Assembly: GCF_007827595.1 (NCBI RefSeq)
Contig: NZ_VISR01000016.1
Coordinates: 150,952-214,951 of the forward strand
From: Streptomyces sp. BK340
GTDB lineage: Bacteria; Actinomycetota; Actinomycetes; Streptomycetales; Streptomycetaceae
Direction of reading: 5' to 3'
Length of the DNA: 64,000 nucleotides
Below are positions 22,478-31,200 of the stretch, in pieces (within the stretch, counting starts at the first letter, position 1; every line of letters begins with the position of its first letter). Both the position numbers and the translations under genes were made by a program. A model generated the notes under the pieces. It was not told where the DNA came from, did not search any database, and saw only the letters and a list, made by a program, of their open reading frames with translations.

Positions 22478-22496
22478 GCCTGATCGACGATCAGGC
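22478..22496 (-). promoter_or_regulatory. Palindrome containing the upstream-ORF stop codon (candidate antiterminator arm)
   Basis: GCCTGATCG and its complement flank a single base; the TGA of the upstream ORF is inside the first arm on the minus strand. A ribosome terminating or stalling here would hold this stem open, offering a direct link between uORF translation and folding of the attenuator just downstream. Confidence 0.55.
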
Positions 22497-22811
22497 TGGA
22501 TCACTCCAGGGTTCTGGCCCACGGAAGGCCCACATCAGGTGGTGCTGCGTCGTCTGCTTCCGGAATCCGGCACCGGCTGCCGCGAAGGCATAGGCATGCG
22601 CCCGTGCCACTACCGCTTCCAGTGCCTTGGTCGGTCGCTCATTGCGCTCACGGATGGGAAGACCCGCGAGAGACAGGGAGGACGCCGGACGGTCGGCACG
22701 GATGCCGGACAGACCGGTGCCCTGGTTCGAGGCGCCGAGCATGCACGTGGAGACGGTCGAGCGATCGGTCAGTTTGGCCGTGCTGATGAAGCTGGTGTTG
22801 ATGCTGATCAC
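22491..22811 (-). CDS. 106-codon upstream ORF in the wblC leader
   Basis: Starts at GTG 22811 with GAGAGGAGG 8 nt upstream, a strong ribosome-binding site, and uses mostly Streptomyces-preferred codons in its first half. The product begins MISINTSFISTAKLTDRSTV and has a region ERNERPTKALEAVVARAHAY followed by an aromatic/basic end (HHLMWAFRGPEPWSDPA). It stops inside a palindrome 12 nt before the attenuator. whiB7/wblC leaders in other actinobacteria carry an upstream ORF whose translation controls termination; here the ORF is unusually long. It may be only a sensor of ribosome function, or may also make a protein. Confidence 0.7.
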   Translation of the reverse strand: MISINTSFISTAKLTDRSTVSTCMLGASNQGTGLSGIRADRPASSLSLAGLPIRERNERPTKALEAVVARAHAYAFAAAGAGFRKQTTQHHLMWAFRGPEPWSDPA

Positions 22812-22922
22812 TGGACTCGCCTCCTCTCGGCGTCTTGGGGACTGGGGTGAGCCAGTCCGTTCGGATATGCAAGTACATCACGGGATCAGGGCCTTCGAGA
22901 AGGCCGCCGTTTCCGTGCCTAG

Positions 22923-22962
22923 AACCTATGGGGATTGCTGGGGCATGCGCAAACTATTTTTT
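22923..22962 (-). promoter_or_regulatory. wblC promoter with WblC-type AT-rich element
   Basis: On the minus strand TTGCGC (22947-22952) is followed after 18 bases by TAGGTT (22923-22928). Directly upstream of the -35 lies AAAAAATAGT (22953-22962), one of the few A/T runs in the window. An AT-rich block abutting the -35 is the hallmark of WhiB7/WblC-activated promoters, so wblC is expected to autoregulate. The inferred transcription start is near 22916, giving a leader of about 600 nt. Confidence 0.75.
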
Positions 22963-22975
22963 CGACGAGTTCGTA

Positions 22976-25171
22976 TCAGTCGTCCTCGTCGCCTTCTCCG
23001 CCTTCTTGACCTGCGCAGATGGCCAGAACTTCGGTTCCGTAGCGCTGCAGCTTGCGGCTGAGGACGCCGGGGATGCGGGACAGTTCGGCCGGGCTGTCGG
23101 GCCGTGCCTCGGCGATGGCCATCAGGGTCCGGTCGGTGAAGACGCAGAAGTCGGGCTGGCCGCTGCTGCGGGCCTGGACGGAGCGCCAGGCGCGCAGTCG
23201 CTCGTAGAGGGCTTCGTCCATGTCGGAGGGGCAGTCCTCGCAGCGCATCAGTTTCATCTCGCCGGCGTCGGTGAGGGTGCGGCCGCAGACGCGGCAGCGG
23301 GCCGGGGTGCGTTGGGTGCGGCGGGGGACGGCCGGGACCTCGGTGAGGGTGCCGCGTTCGATGCCTCCGCCGGCTCCCGTGCCGGTGCGGCCGACGGTGG
23401 CGGTGGAGCCGGGGCGCAGGCCGTCGAGGAAGTGGCTGGGCCTTCGGTTGGGGCGGCCGCCGGGTGAGCGGGACAGGGACCAGGAGAGGTGGAGCCGTTC
23501 TCTGGCGCGGGTGACGCCGACATAGAGGAGGCGGCGCTCTTCTTCGATCTGTTCGTCCGTCTTGGCGTAGGTGATCGGCACCATGCCCTCGGCGATGCCG
23601 ACCAGGAAGACGACGTCCCATTCCAGGCCCTTGGCCGCATGCAGGGAGGCCAGGGTGACGCCCTGGACGGTAGGGGCGTGCTGGGCGTTCGCCCGCTCGT
23701 CGAGTTCCGCCACGAAGTCGCCGAGGGTGGCCTTGGGGTGGGCGGCGGTGAAGTCGTGGGCGAGGTTGACGAGCGCGGCGAGTGATTCCCAGCGTTCTCT
23801 GGCGGCTCCGGAGCCGGCGGGGGGGTTGCTGGTCCAGCCTTCTCCGGAGAGGACGGCGCGTACCTGGGAGGGCAGGTCGACGGCGTCGTCGAGCAGGGAG
23901 TCGTTGCCGCCGAAGCGGGCGGCGCCGCGCAGGGCGACGCCTGCCTTGCGCACCTCGGGGCGGTCGAAGAATCGTTCGGCGCCGCGGAGCTGGTAGGGGA
24001 CTCCGGCGTCGGCGAGGGCCTGTTCATAGGTCTCGGACTGGGAGTTGGTGCGGAAGAGGACGGCGATCTCGGCGGCGGGGATGCCGGCGTCGATGAGTTC
24101 GCGGATGCGGCGGGCGGCGCCTTCGGCCTCGGCGGGCTCGTCGGTGTACTCGGTGTAGACGGGGTCGGGGCCCGGGGGGCGTTGGGAGACGAGTTCCAGC
24201 CGGTGGTCCGCGGCGCGGCCGCTGGCCTGGGTGAGCAGTCCGTTGGCGAGGTGGACGACCTGGGGAGTGGAGCGGTAGTCACGGACGAGCTTGACGACGG
24301 TGGCGCCGGGGTGGCGGACGCGGAAGTCGAGGAGGTGGTCGGGTGTTGCTCCCGTGAACGAGTAGATCGTCTGGCTGGCGTCGCCGACGACGCACAGGGT
24401 GTCGCGGTTGCCGAGCCAGAGTTCCAGGAGGCGCTGCTGGAGGGGGCTGACGTCCTGGTACTCGTCGACGACGAAGTGCTGGTACTGGGTGCGGATCTGT
24501 TCGGCGATGTCGTGCCGGTCCTGGAGGATGGCGACGGTGAGCAGCAGGACGTCTTCGAAGTCGATGACCGCGCGGTCGCGCTTGAGGTCCTCGTAGGCCG
24601 CGTAGAGGTGGGAGATCTCGGCGGGGTCGCGTGGGGTGTCGCGGCCTGCCTTTGCTGCCGCGTACGGATAGTCGGCAGGGACGGTCTGAGTGACCTTGCA
24701 CCATTCGATCTCGGCGGTGGCGTCCCGCAGCTCGCCGCGGTCCAGGCGGAGCTTGCAGGCGGCGGCCGCGTCGGCGACGAGTTGGATCTTGCGGTCGACG
24801 AGCCGGGGCATGGAGCCGCCGATTGCTTTCGGCCAGAAGTACTGGAGCTGGCGCAGTGCGGCGGAGTGGAAGGTGCGGGCCTGGACGCCGTGGGCGCCGA
24901 GCTGGCGGAGGCGGCCGCGCATCTCGCCCGCGGCGCGGTTGGTGAAGGTGACGGCGAGCACGCTGGAGGGCTGGAGGATTCCGGCGCGGACTCCGTAGGC
25001 GATGCGGTGGGTGATCGCCCGGGTCTTGCCCGTGCCCGCTCCGGCCAGGACGCACACCGGGCCGTGCAGGGCGGTGGCCACCTCGCGCTGCTCGGGGTCG
25101 AGCCCTTCGAGCACCGCGTCGGCCGAGTCCGGTGTCTGCGGGAAGAGGGTGGAGTGCGTTGCTGCTGTCAC
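22976..25171 (-). CDS. uvrD2: UvrD2-type ATP-dependent DNA helicase with tetracysteine and HRDC domains
   Basis: A 731-aa SF1A helicase from GTG 25171 (longer open frame upstream is not conserved). Motif I is VCVLAGAGTGKTRAITHRIA, motif Ia TFTNRAAGEMRGRL, motif II VVDEYQDVSPLQQRLLELW, motif III GDASQTIYSFTGATPDHLL and motif VI VGVTRARERLHLSWSLSRS. After the motor comes a tetracysteine zinc module (CRVCGRTL and CEDCP) and a C-terminal HRDC domain (ERLRAWRSVQARSSGQPDFC, RPDSPAELSRIPGVLSRKL). This exact layout defines actinobacterial UvrD2, a 3'-5' helicase essential in M. tuberculosis. It is divergent from mycoredoxin, and the wblC promoter lies just past its stop. Confidence 0.94.
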   Translation of the reverse strand: MTAATHSTLFPQTPDSADAVLEGLDPEQREVATALHGPVCVLAGAGTGKTRAITHRIAYGVRAGILQPSSVLAVTFTNRAAGEMRGRLRQLGAHGVQARTFHSAALRQLQYFWPKAIGGSMPRLVDRKIQLVADAAAACKLRLDRGELRDATAEIEWCKVTQTVPADYPYAAAKAGRDTPRDPAEISHLYAAYEDLKRDRAVIDFEDVLLLTVAILQDRHDIAEQIRTQYQHFVVDEYQDVSPLQQRLLELWLGNRDTLCVVGDASQTIYSFTGATPDHLLDFRVRHPGATVVKLVRDYRSTPQVVHLANGLLTQASGRAADHRLELVSQRPPGPDPVYTEYTDEPAEAEGAARRIRELIDAGIPAAEIAVLFRTNSQSETYEQALADAGVPYQLRGAERFFDRPEVRKAGVALRGAARFGGNDSLLDDAVDLPSQVRAVLSGEGWTSNPPAGSGAARERWESLAALVNLAHDFTAAHPKATLGDFVAELDERANAQHAPTVQGVTLASLHAAKGLEWDVVFLVGIAEGMVPITYAKTDEQIEEERRLLYVGVTRARERLHLSWSLSRSPGGRPNRRPSHFLDGLRPGSTATVGRTGTGAGGGIERGTLTEVPAVPRRTQRTPARCRVCGRTLTDAGEMKLMRCEDCPSDMDEALYERLRAWRSVQARSSGQPDFCVFTDRTLMAIAEARPDSPAELSRIPGVLSRKLQRYGTEVLAICAGQEGGEGDEDD

Positions 25172-25281
25172 ACGGCAATGCTGCCAGGTCGTCCGGGACT
25201 GCTGCGCCGGTTGTCCACAGGCGGGCCCTTGCGGTCGTACTAATGCGGCAGGTGTCACAGCCGGGCCGGATACCCCGGGCG

Positions 25282-25308
25282 GGAATGCGGTCCCCCGTCC
25301 TTTACGTT
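25282..25308 (+). promoter_or_regulatory. Near-consensus SigR promoter upstream of mycoredoxin
   Basis: GGAAT (25282-25286) and GTT (25306-25308) are 19 bases apart; the SigR consensus is GGAAT-N18-GTT. If C of CGTT is counted the spacing is 18. It lies 48 nt before the mrx1 ATG. Thiol-oxidative stress control would fit the gene's function. Confidence 0.5.
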
Positions 25309-25355
25309 GTGCTCCTGCACGACCTTCCCCGAGCTGCCTGAGGAGCGCGAGAGAT

Positions 25356-25598
25356 ATGCAGGGCACTGTGACGATGTACAGCACGACTTGGTGCGGCTAC
25401 TGCCAGCGGCTGAAGAAGCAGCTGGACCGCGAGGGCATCGCCTACACCGAGATCAACATCGAGCAGGACCCGGCGTCCGCCGCTTTCGTGGAGAAGGCGA
25501 ATGGCGGAAACCAGACGGTCCCGACCGTGCTCTTCGGTGACGGCTCCACGCTGACGAACCCGTCGCTGGCGCAGGTGAAGCAGAAGCTCGCCGCGTAG
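25356..25598 (+). CDS. mrx1: Mycoredoxin-1 (glutaredoxin-fold, mycothiol-dependent)
   Basis: An 80-aa glutaredoxin-like protein. The active site is TTWCGYCQRLKK (CxxC, CGYC), followed by the thioredoxin-fold cis-Pro segment NQTVPTVLFGDGSTL and the family-typical INIEQDPASAAFVEKANGG. Mycoredoxin reduces mycothiol-mixed disulphides in actinobacteria, which lack glutathione. AGGAG is 9 nt before the ATG at 25356. It stands alone on the plus strand between uvrD2 and nudC, the same neighbourhood as Rv3198A in mycobacteria, and ends at a strong terminator shared with nudC. Confidence 0.95.
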   Translation: MQGTVTMYSTTWCGYCQRLKKQLDREGIAYTEINIEQDPASAAFVEKANGGNQTVPTVLFGDGSTLTNPSLAQVKQKLAA

Positions 25599-25620
25599 CA
25601 GGCCGCTCCGGGCCTGTGGG

Positions 25621-25662
25621 AAAGGCGGCTCCTGAGGCTGTGGTGCCTCCGGAGCCGCCTTT
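25621..25662. terminator. Bidirectional terminator between mrx1 and nudC
   Basis: AAAGGCGGCTCC and its exact complement GGAGCCGCCTTT frame an 18-base interior that pairs further (GAGGC with GCCTC). It separates two convergent genes. Confidence 0.88.
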
Positions 25663-25711
25663 CTGTGTCCAGTCCCACAGGAGGGTCCCGTAGGAGCGCG
25701 TGCCTGTGGTC

Positions 25712-26656
25712 TCAGATGAAGCTTCTCGTCGGCAGCGGCTTGCCGTACCACATCTCGATCAGGCGGGCGGCGATGGAGATGCCGTACGGGGGCAGCACCT
25801 CTCCCGATTCGAAGGCCGCGTGGAGTTCCTCGCGGGAGAACCAGCGGGCCTCGTGGATCTCGTCGCCGTCGACGTCGATGTCGGTGGAGGTGGCGCGGGC
25901 CATGAAGCCGAGCATGAGGCTGGACGGGAAGGGCCAGGGCTGGCTGGCCACGTACTCGACCTGGCCGACGGTGACGCCGACCTCCTCGAAGACCTCGCGG
26001 CGTACCGACTGCTCGATGGACTCGCCGGGCTCGACGAATCCGGCGAGCGTGGAGAAGCGGCCCTCGGGCCAGTGGACCTGGCGGCCGAGCAGGATCCGGT
26101 CCTCCTCGTCGGTGACGGCCATGATCACGGCGGGGTCGGTGCGCGGGTAGTGCTCGGCGCCGCAGGCCTGGCAGCGGCGGATGTGGCCGGCCGCGGCGAT
26201 GACCGTGCGCTCGCCGCAGCGGGAGCAGAAGCGGTGGGTGCGCTGCCAGTTCTCCAGGCCGACCGCGTGCACCATGAGGCCTGTGTCCCGCGGTGAGAGC
26301 AGGAGTCCGGCCTCGCGCAGGCCCGCCGGGCGGGCGGACTGGTCGATGCGGCCGGGCAGCGCGTCCTTCTGGAGGGCGAAGTAGCTGACGCCGTCCTCGT
26401 CGATGCCGAGGAAGTAGCGGTGGGCCTCGGTGAGGGGTGCCTCGAAGGAGGGGGTCATGACGAGTTCGGTCCGGCCGTCGGGCGTCTCGTCGATGAGTAC
26501 CTGGCCGCCGGAGACCACGAAGCAGCGGGTGGTGGGGTGGCTCCATGCCGCTGCGAGCCAGGCCTCGTCGAGCCGGTGGTGGGCGGCGCGGTCGATGCCG
26601 CTCGGGGCGGTCAGCGAGATGGGTCGGTCGGCGATGTGGTCGGTCCAGGTGGTCAC
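25712..26656 (-). CDS. nudC: NADH pyrophosphatase / RNA NAD-decapping Nudix enzyme NudC
   Basis: A 314-aa protein from GTG 26656 (TTGGAAG 6-7 nt upstream). The N-terminal half is the NudC-specific domain. A zinc ribbon follows, FCSRCGERT and RRCQACGAEHYPRTDPA (two CxxC), with the invariant YPRxDPAVI segment. The Nudix box is GFVEPGESIEQSVRREVFEE plus VGV. The SQPWPFPSSLMLGF (SQPWPFPxS) motif that follows is diagnostic for NudC enzymes, which cleave NAD(H) and remove NAD caps from RNA. Length is slightly above the E. coli enzyme. Convergent with mrx1, downstream of an M20 peptidase gene on the same strand. Confidence 0.95.
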   Translation of the reverse strand: MTTWTDHIADRPISLTAPSGIDRAAHHRLDEAWLAAAWSHPTTRCFVVSGGQVLIDETPDGRTELVMTPSFEAPLTEAHRYFLGIDEDGVSYFALQKDALPGRIDQSARPAGLREAGLLLSPRDTGLMVHAVGLENWQRTHRFCSRCGERTVIAAAGHIRRCQACGAEHYPRTDPAVIMAVTDEEDRILLGRQVHWPEGRFSTLAGFVEPGESIEQSVRREVFEEVGVTVGQVEYVASQPWPFPSSLMLGFMARATSTDIDVDGDEIHEARWFSREELHAAFESGEVLPPYGISIAARLIEMWYGKPLPTRSFI

Positions 26657-26811
26657 AGGTGCTTCCAACTCCCCCAGTGGAAAGGTTCGCTTCGGCGGGC
26701 GGTTCGGGTGGGCACGGGCCGGGAGGGCACCGGGGCGGGTTCGGGTGGGGTGTGCGGGCGGTCCTTCCAGTGTGCCCCGCACGCGATGCCGTCCCGTACG
26801 GCGCCTGTCCG

Positions 26812-28215
26812 TCAGGGTTCGTGACGCCAGTTCTCGGCGAGGTCGCCCCACAGGTAGGCGCTGGTTTCGACGCCCTTGAGGAGGAGGTCGAGTTCGACCT
26901 TCTCGTTGGGGGCGTGCCAGCCGTCGGAGGGGACGGAGATGCCCAGGAAGAGGACGGGAGCGCCGAGGACCTCCTGGAGGTCGGCGGCGGGTCCGGAGCC
27001 GCCCTCGCGGGTGTAGCGGACCGGGCTCTGGAAGGCACGGCCCATGGCGCGGACCACGGACTGCAGCGCGGGGTGGTCGAGCGGGGTCAGGCACGGGCGC
27101 GTGGCGGGGCCGAAGCTGATCTCGAGCCTGATCCCGGCGGGTATCTGCTCGGGGGCCCAGGCGCGGACCGCCTTCTCGATGTGGTCGGGGTCCTGGCCGG
27201 CGACCAGGCGGAAGGACAGCTTCACCATGGCCGAGGAAGGGATGATCGTCTTGCTGCCGGGGCCTTGGTAGCCGCCGCCGATGCCGTTGACCTCGACGGT
27301 CGGGCGGGCCCAGATGCGCTCCAGGGTGGTGTGTCCGGCCTCGCCGTGGGTGGCGTGCGACCTGGCGGTGCGCAGCCACTGCTGCTCGTCGAACGGCAGC
27401 TCGGCGAACAGCTCGCGTTCGCGGTCGGTCAGCTCGGCTGTGCCGTCGTAGAAGCCGGGGACGGCCACGCGTGCGTGCTCGTCGTGCAGGGCGGCCACCA
27501 GGCGGGCGGCGGCGGTGGCCGGGTTGGGGACGGCGCCGCCGAAGGAACCGGAGTGGATGTCCTGGTCGGGGCCGTACAGCCGGATCTCGCACTCGGCGAG
27601 GCCGCGCATGCCGGTGCAGACGGTCGGGGTGTCCTCGGACCACATGCCGGTGTCGGAGACGATCACGGCGTCGGCGGTGAGCCGGTCGGCGCGTTCTTCG
27701 ACGAGGGCCCGGAAGTGCTCGGAGCCGGACTCCTCCTCGCCCTCGATCAGCAGCTTCAGGTTGACCGCGGGGGCGGTGCGGCCGGTGGCGGCGAGGTGGG
27801 CGCGGACGCCGAGTGTGTGGAAGAACACCTGGCCCTTGTCGTCGGCCGCCCCGCGCGCGTAGAGGCGGTTGTCCCGGATGACGGGCTCGAAGGGCTCGCT
27901 GTCCCAGCCGTCCTCGCGGGCGGCGGGCTGGACGTCGTGGTGGCCGTAGACGAGGACGGTGGGCGCCTGCGGGTCGCCCGAGGGCCATTCGGCGAAGACG
28001 GCCGGGGCGCCGGGGGTCGGCCAGACCTCCGCGGTCGGGAAGCCGGTCTCCTCGAGCTTGGCGGCGAGCCATTCGGCGCTGTCCCGTACGTCGAGCGCGT
28101 GGTCGGGCTGGGCCGACACGGAGGGGATGCGCAGCCATGCCGCGAGGTCGTCGAGGAAGGCGGTGCGCTGCTGCTCGATGTACGTACGGACGGCGCTGTC
28201 CGGGGTCTGGCTCAT
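26812..28215 (-). CDS. M20 family metallopeptidase (dipeptidase)
   Basis: A 467-aa M20 peptidase from ATG 28215 (MSQTPDSAVRTYIEQQRTAF). Metal ligands are in TVLVYGHHDVQP (H and the nearby D), ARGAADDKGQVFFH (bridging D), LLIEGEEESGSEH (catalytic and bridging E) and VSDTGMWSEDTPTV. The dimerisation lid follows (VNGIGGGYQGPGSKTIIPSS, FRLVAGQDPDHIEK). It is most like the carnosinase/DapE-like dipeptidases. No ribosome-binding site precedes the ATG; a TAGGCT -10-like box 8 nt upstream makes a leaderless transcript possible. Lies between nudC and adnB. Confidence 0.92.
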   Translation of the reverse strand: MSQTPDSAVRTYIEQQRTAFLDDLAAWLRIPSVSAQPDHALDVRDSAEWLAAKLEETGFPTAEVWPTPGAPAVFAEWPSGDPQAPTVLVYGHHDVQPAAREDGWDSEPFEPVIRDNRLYARGAADDKGQVFFHTLGVRAHLAATGRTAPAVNLKLLIEGEEESGSEHFRALVEERADRLTADAVIVSDTGMWSEDTPTVCTGMRGLAECEIRLYGPDQDIHSGSFGGAVPNPATAAARLVAALHDEHARVAVPGFYDGTAELTDRERELFAELPFDEQQWLRTARSHATHGEAGHTTLERIWARPTVEVNGIGGGYQGPGSKTIIPSSAMVKLSFRLVAGQDPDHIEKAVRAWAPEQIPAGIRLEISFGPATRPCLTPLDHPALQSVVRAMGRAFQSPVRYTREGGSGPAADLQEVLGAPVLFLGISVPSDGWHAPNEKVELDLLLKGVETSAYLWGDLAENWRHEP

Positions 28216-28296
28216 GCTCACGAGCCTATCGGCCCGCACCGGCATCCTCGGGGGGCTGTTCGTCACACTGGGGATCCCTTGCGTGGCTCTTGCGTG

Positions 28297-31200
28297 TCAC
28301 TCGGCCGGGTCACCGGTGAGCAGTCGTTCCAGGGCGGCCCGGCCGGGCAGGTTCGCGGGGCGTACGACCTCGCCGCTGCGCACGTACAGGAAGGCGGCCG
28401 TGACCGACTCGGGCGGCACGCCCTGCTGCTCGGCCCAGGCCAGCCGGTAGACGGCGAGCTGGAGGGGGTCGGCGCTGCGGGTGCGGCTGGTCTTCCAGTC
28501 GACGATCTCGTAGGTCGCCGTGTCGCCGCCGCCGGTGCGGTAGACGGCGTCGATGCGGCCGCGTACGACGCGGCCGGCGAGGGTGAGCTGGAAGGGTGCC
28601 TCGATCCGGTACGGGGTGCGCTGGGCGTACTCGGTGCGCTCGAAGGCGTCCTTGAGGGCTTCGAGGTCGCGTTCGTCGGCGATCTCGGCCTCGCTGCCGG
28701 GCAGCTCGTCCGGCTCCAGCATGGGCAGTGTCAGTTCCTCGAAGCGTGCTTCGACCCAGGCGTGGAAGCGGGTGCCCCGGCGCGCGGCGGGTTGCGGGGG
28801 GCGTGGCATGGGGCGTGCGAGTTCCTGTGCGAGCCCGTCCGGGTCCTCCGCGAGGAGCAGCAGCTGGGTTGCGGTCAGCGTGGCCGGCAGGGGGACGTCC
28901 GTGACGGCCTGCCGGGCGCGCAGCAGCTCGCCGGTGAGTGCATCGAGGTCGCGGTCCCAGGAGGCGATGGCGCGGGCTTCCTCGGGGGTGAGGGGCGCGG
29001 GGTGCCCGGGCTCGGTGGCGGGGGTGCGTTCGGGGGCGCGTTCGCGGGGCCGGGTGGGTTCGGCCGGGGCGGTCGCCTGGTGGGGGACGGTCGGCCGCTC
29101 GCCGGTCCAGGAGCCCGGGTCGGCGGGTTCCTCCGGGGGCGTGCCGCCCTCGTCGTACGGCGTCTCCCCGGCGAAGGGGTCCTCGTCGTACGGGCTCGCT
29201 TCGCCGTACGGGTCCTCGCCGTACGGGTCCTCGCCGTACGGGTCCTCGTCGTACGGGACCGCTTCGCCGTAGGGGACCGCTTCGCCGTACGAGTCCTCGT
29301 CGTCCGCCGGGGCGGGCCAGCCGGGGTCTTCTTCGTCCGGCGGTGCGGGCCAGTTGGGGTCGTCGAAGGCGGCGGGGTCGTGGGCGGCGGGCGGGTGGCC
29401 GTCCTGCCGGGCGGCCAGGGTGTCCAGGTGGGTGAGGACGGTTTCGGCGGCCGCGCGGCGGCGGGCCAGGGCCGCGTCGTCCAGGGGCAGGGGCCACACC
29501 GTGTCGGCGGTGGCCGTGTGCAGGGCCGGGTTCTCCTCGTCCTCGGCGGGCTCGTCGGCCCATGCCTCGATCTCGCCGTACCCGGCGGCGCAGTGGTCGT
29601 GGAGGGCCCGGAGGAAGTCGGAGGGGCCGCGCGGCTTCTTCTGGCTGGGACCCCACCAGTGGCCGGAGCCGAGGAGGAGGGAACGGGGGCGGGTGAGGGT
29701 GACGTAGCCGAGGCGCAGTTCCTCGGTGTGCTGGTGGTCCTTCATTGCCTCGTGGAACGCCTTCATGCCCCGGGAGTCCCAGGAGTCGACGTCGGGCAGG
29801 GTGTCGGCGTCGCCGCGCAGGGCGTGCGGCAGCACCTTGGCCTGCGCGGTCCACTTCTCGCGGCCCTGGGCGCTGGGGAAGGTGCCGTGCACCAGTCCGG
29901 GGACGGCGACGACGTCCCACTCCAGGCCCTTGGACTTGTGCGCGGTGAGCACCTTCACGGTGTTCTCACCGCCGGGCAGGGCGTTGTCCAGGCCCTTCTC
30001 GTACTGGGCGGCGGTGCGCAGGAAACCGAGGAAGGCGAGCAGGGTGGCCTCGCCGTCGCCGGCCGCGAAGGAGGCCGCGACGTCCAGGAAGTTGGACAGG
30101 GTCTCGCGACGGCGGGCGGCGAGCGCGTGCGGGGACGCCGACAGCTCCACCTCCAGGCCGGTGACGGCGAGGACGCGGTGCAGGACGTCCATCAGCGGGT
30201 CGGACAGGGAACGGCGCAGGTCGCGCAGTTCGGCGGCGAGGCGGGCGAAGCGCACGCGCGCGTCCGGGGAGAACGGCAGCCCGTCGTCGTCCCCGGCACG
30301 CTCGTCGGGGGGTCCCTCCAGGAAGGTGTCCAGGGCGTCGGCGAGCGATATCACCTCGGACGGGTCGACGCCTTCGACGGCCTCGGCGAGCCTGCGGTCG
30401 GGGTCGTCGGCGTCGTCCACGCGCGCGTGGGCGACCAGCAGGCGGGCGCGGCGGCCGAGGAGGGCGAGGTCGCGGGGGCCGATGCGCCAGCGCGGGCCGG
30501 TCAGCAGTCGGACCAGGGAGGCGTTGGCCCCGGGGTCCTGGAGGACTTCGCAGACGGCGACGAGGTCCGCGATCTCGGGCAGGTGCAGCAGGCCGGAGAG
30601 GCCGACGACCTCCACGGGGATGTCACGGGCGACGAGGGCGCCCTGGATCTCGGCGAAGTCGGTGGCCGTGCGGCACAGTACGGCGATCTCGCCGGGAGCC
30701 TTGTCGGTGCGCACGAGGTGGGCGATGGAGTCGGCGATCCAGTCGATCTCCTCCGCGTGGGTGGGCAGCAGGGCGCAGCGGACCGTGCCGTCGTGTTCGG
30801 CGCCGGGGGCCGGGCGGAGGGCCTCCACGCCCGCGTGCATGGCACGCAGCGGCTCGGCGAGGCCGTTGGCGAGGTCGAGGAGGCGGCCGCCGCTGCGGCG
30901 GTTCTCGCTGAGCGCCTGACGGGTGGCGGGGCTGCCGTCGGCGTGGGCGAAGTGCTCGGGGAAGTCGTCCAGGTTGGCCACGGAGGCGCCGCGCCAGCCG
31001 TAGATGGCCTGGCAGGGGTCGCCGACGGCGGTCACCGGGTGGCCCGTGCCGCCGCCGAACAGGCCCGACAGCAGGACGCGCTGGGCCACGGAGGTGTCCT
31101 GGTACTCGTCCAGGAGCACCACCCGGAACTCCTCGCGCAGCAGCCGGCCCGCCTCGGGGATGCCGGCGAGGCGGGCGGACAGTGCGATCTGGTCGCCGAA

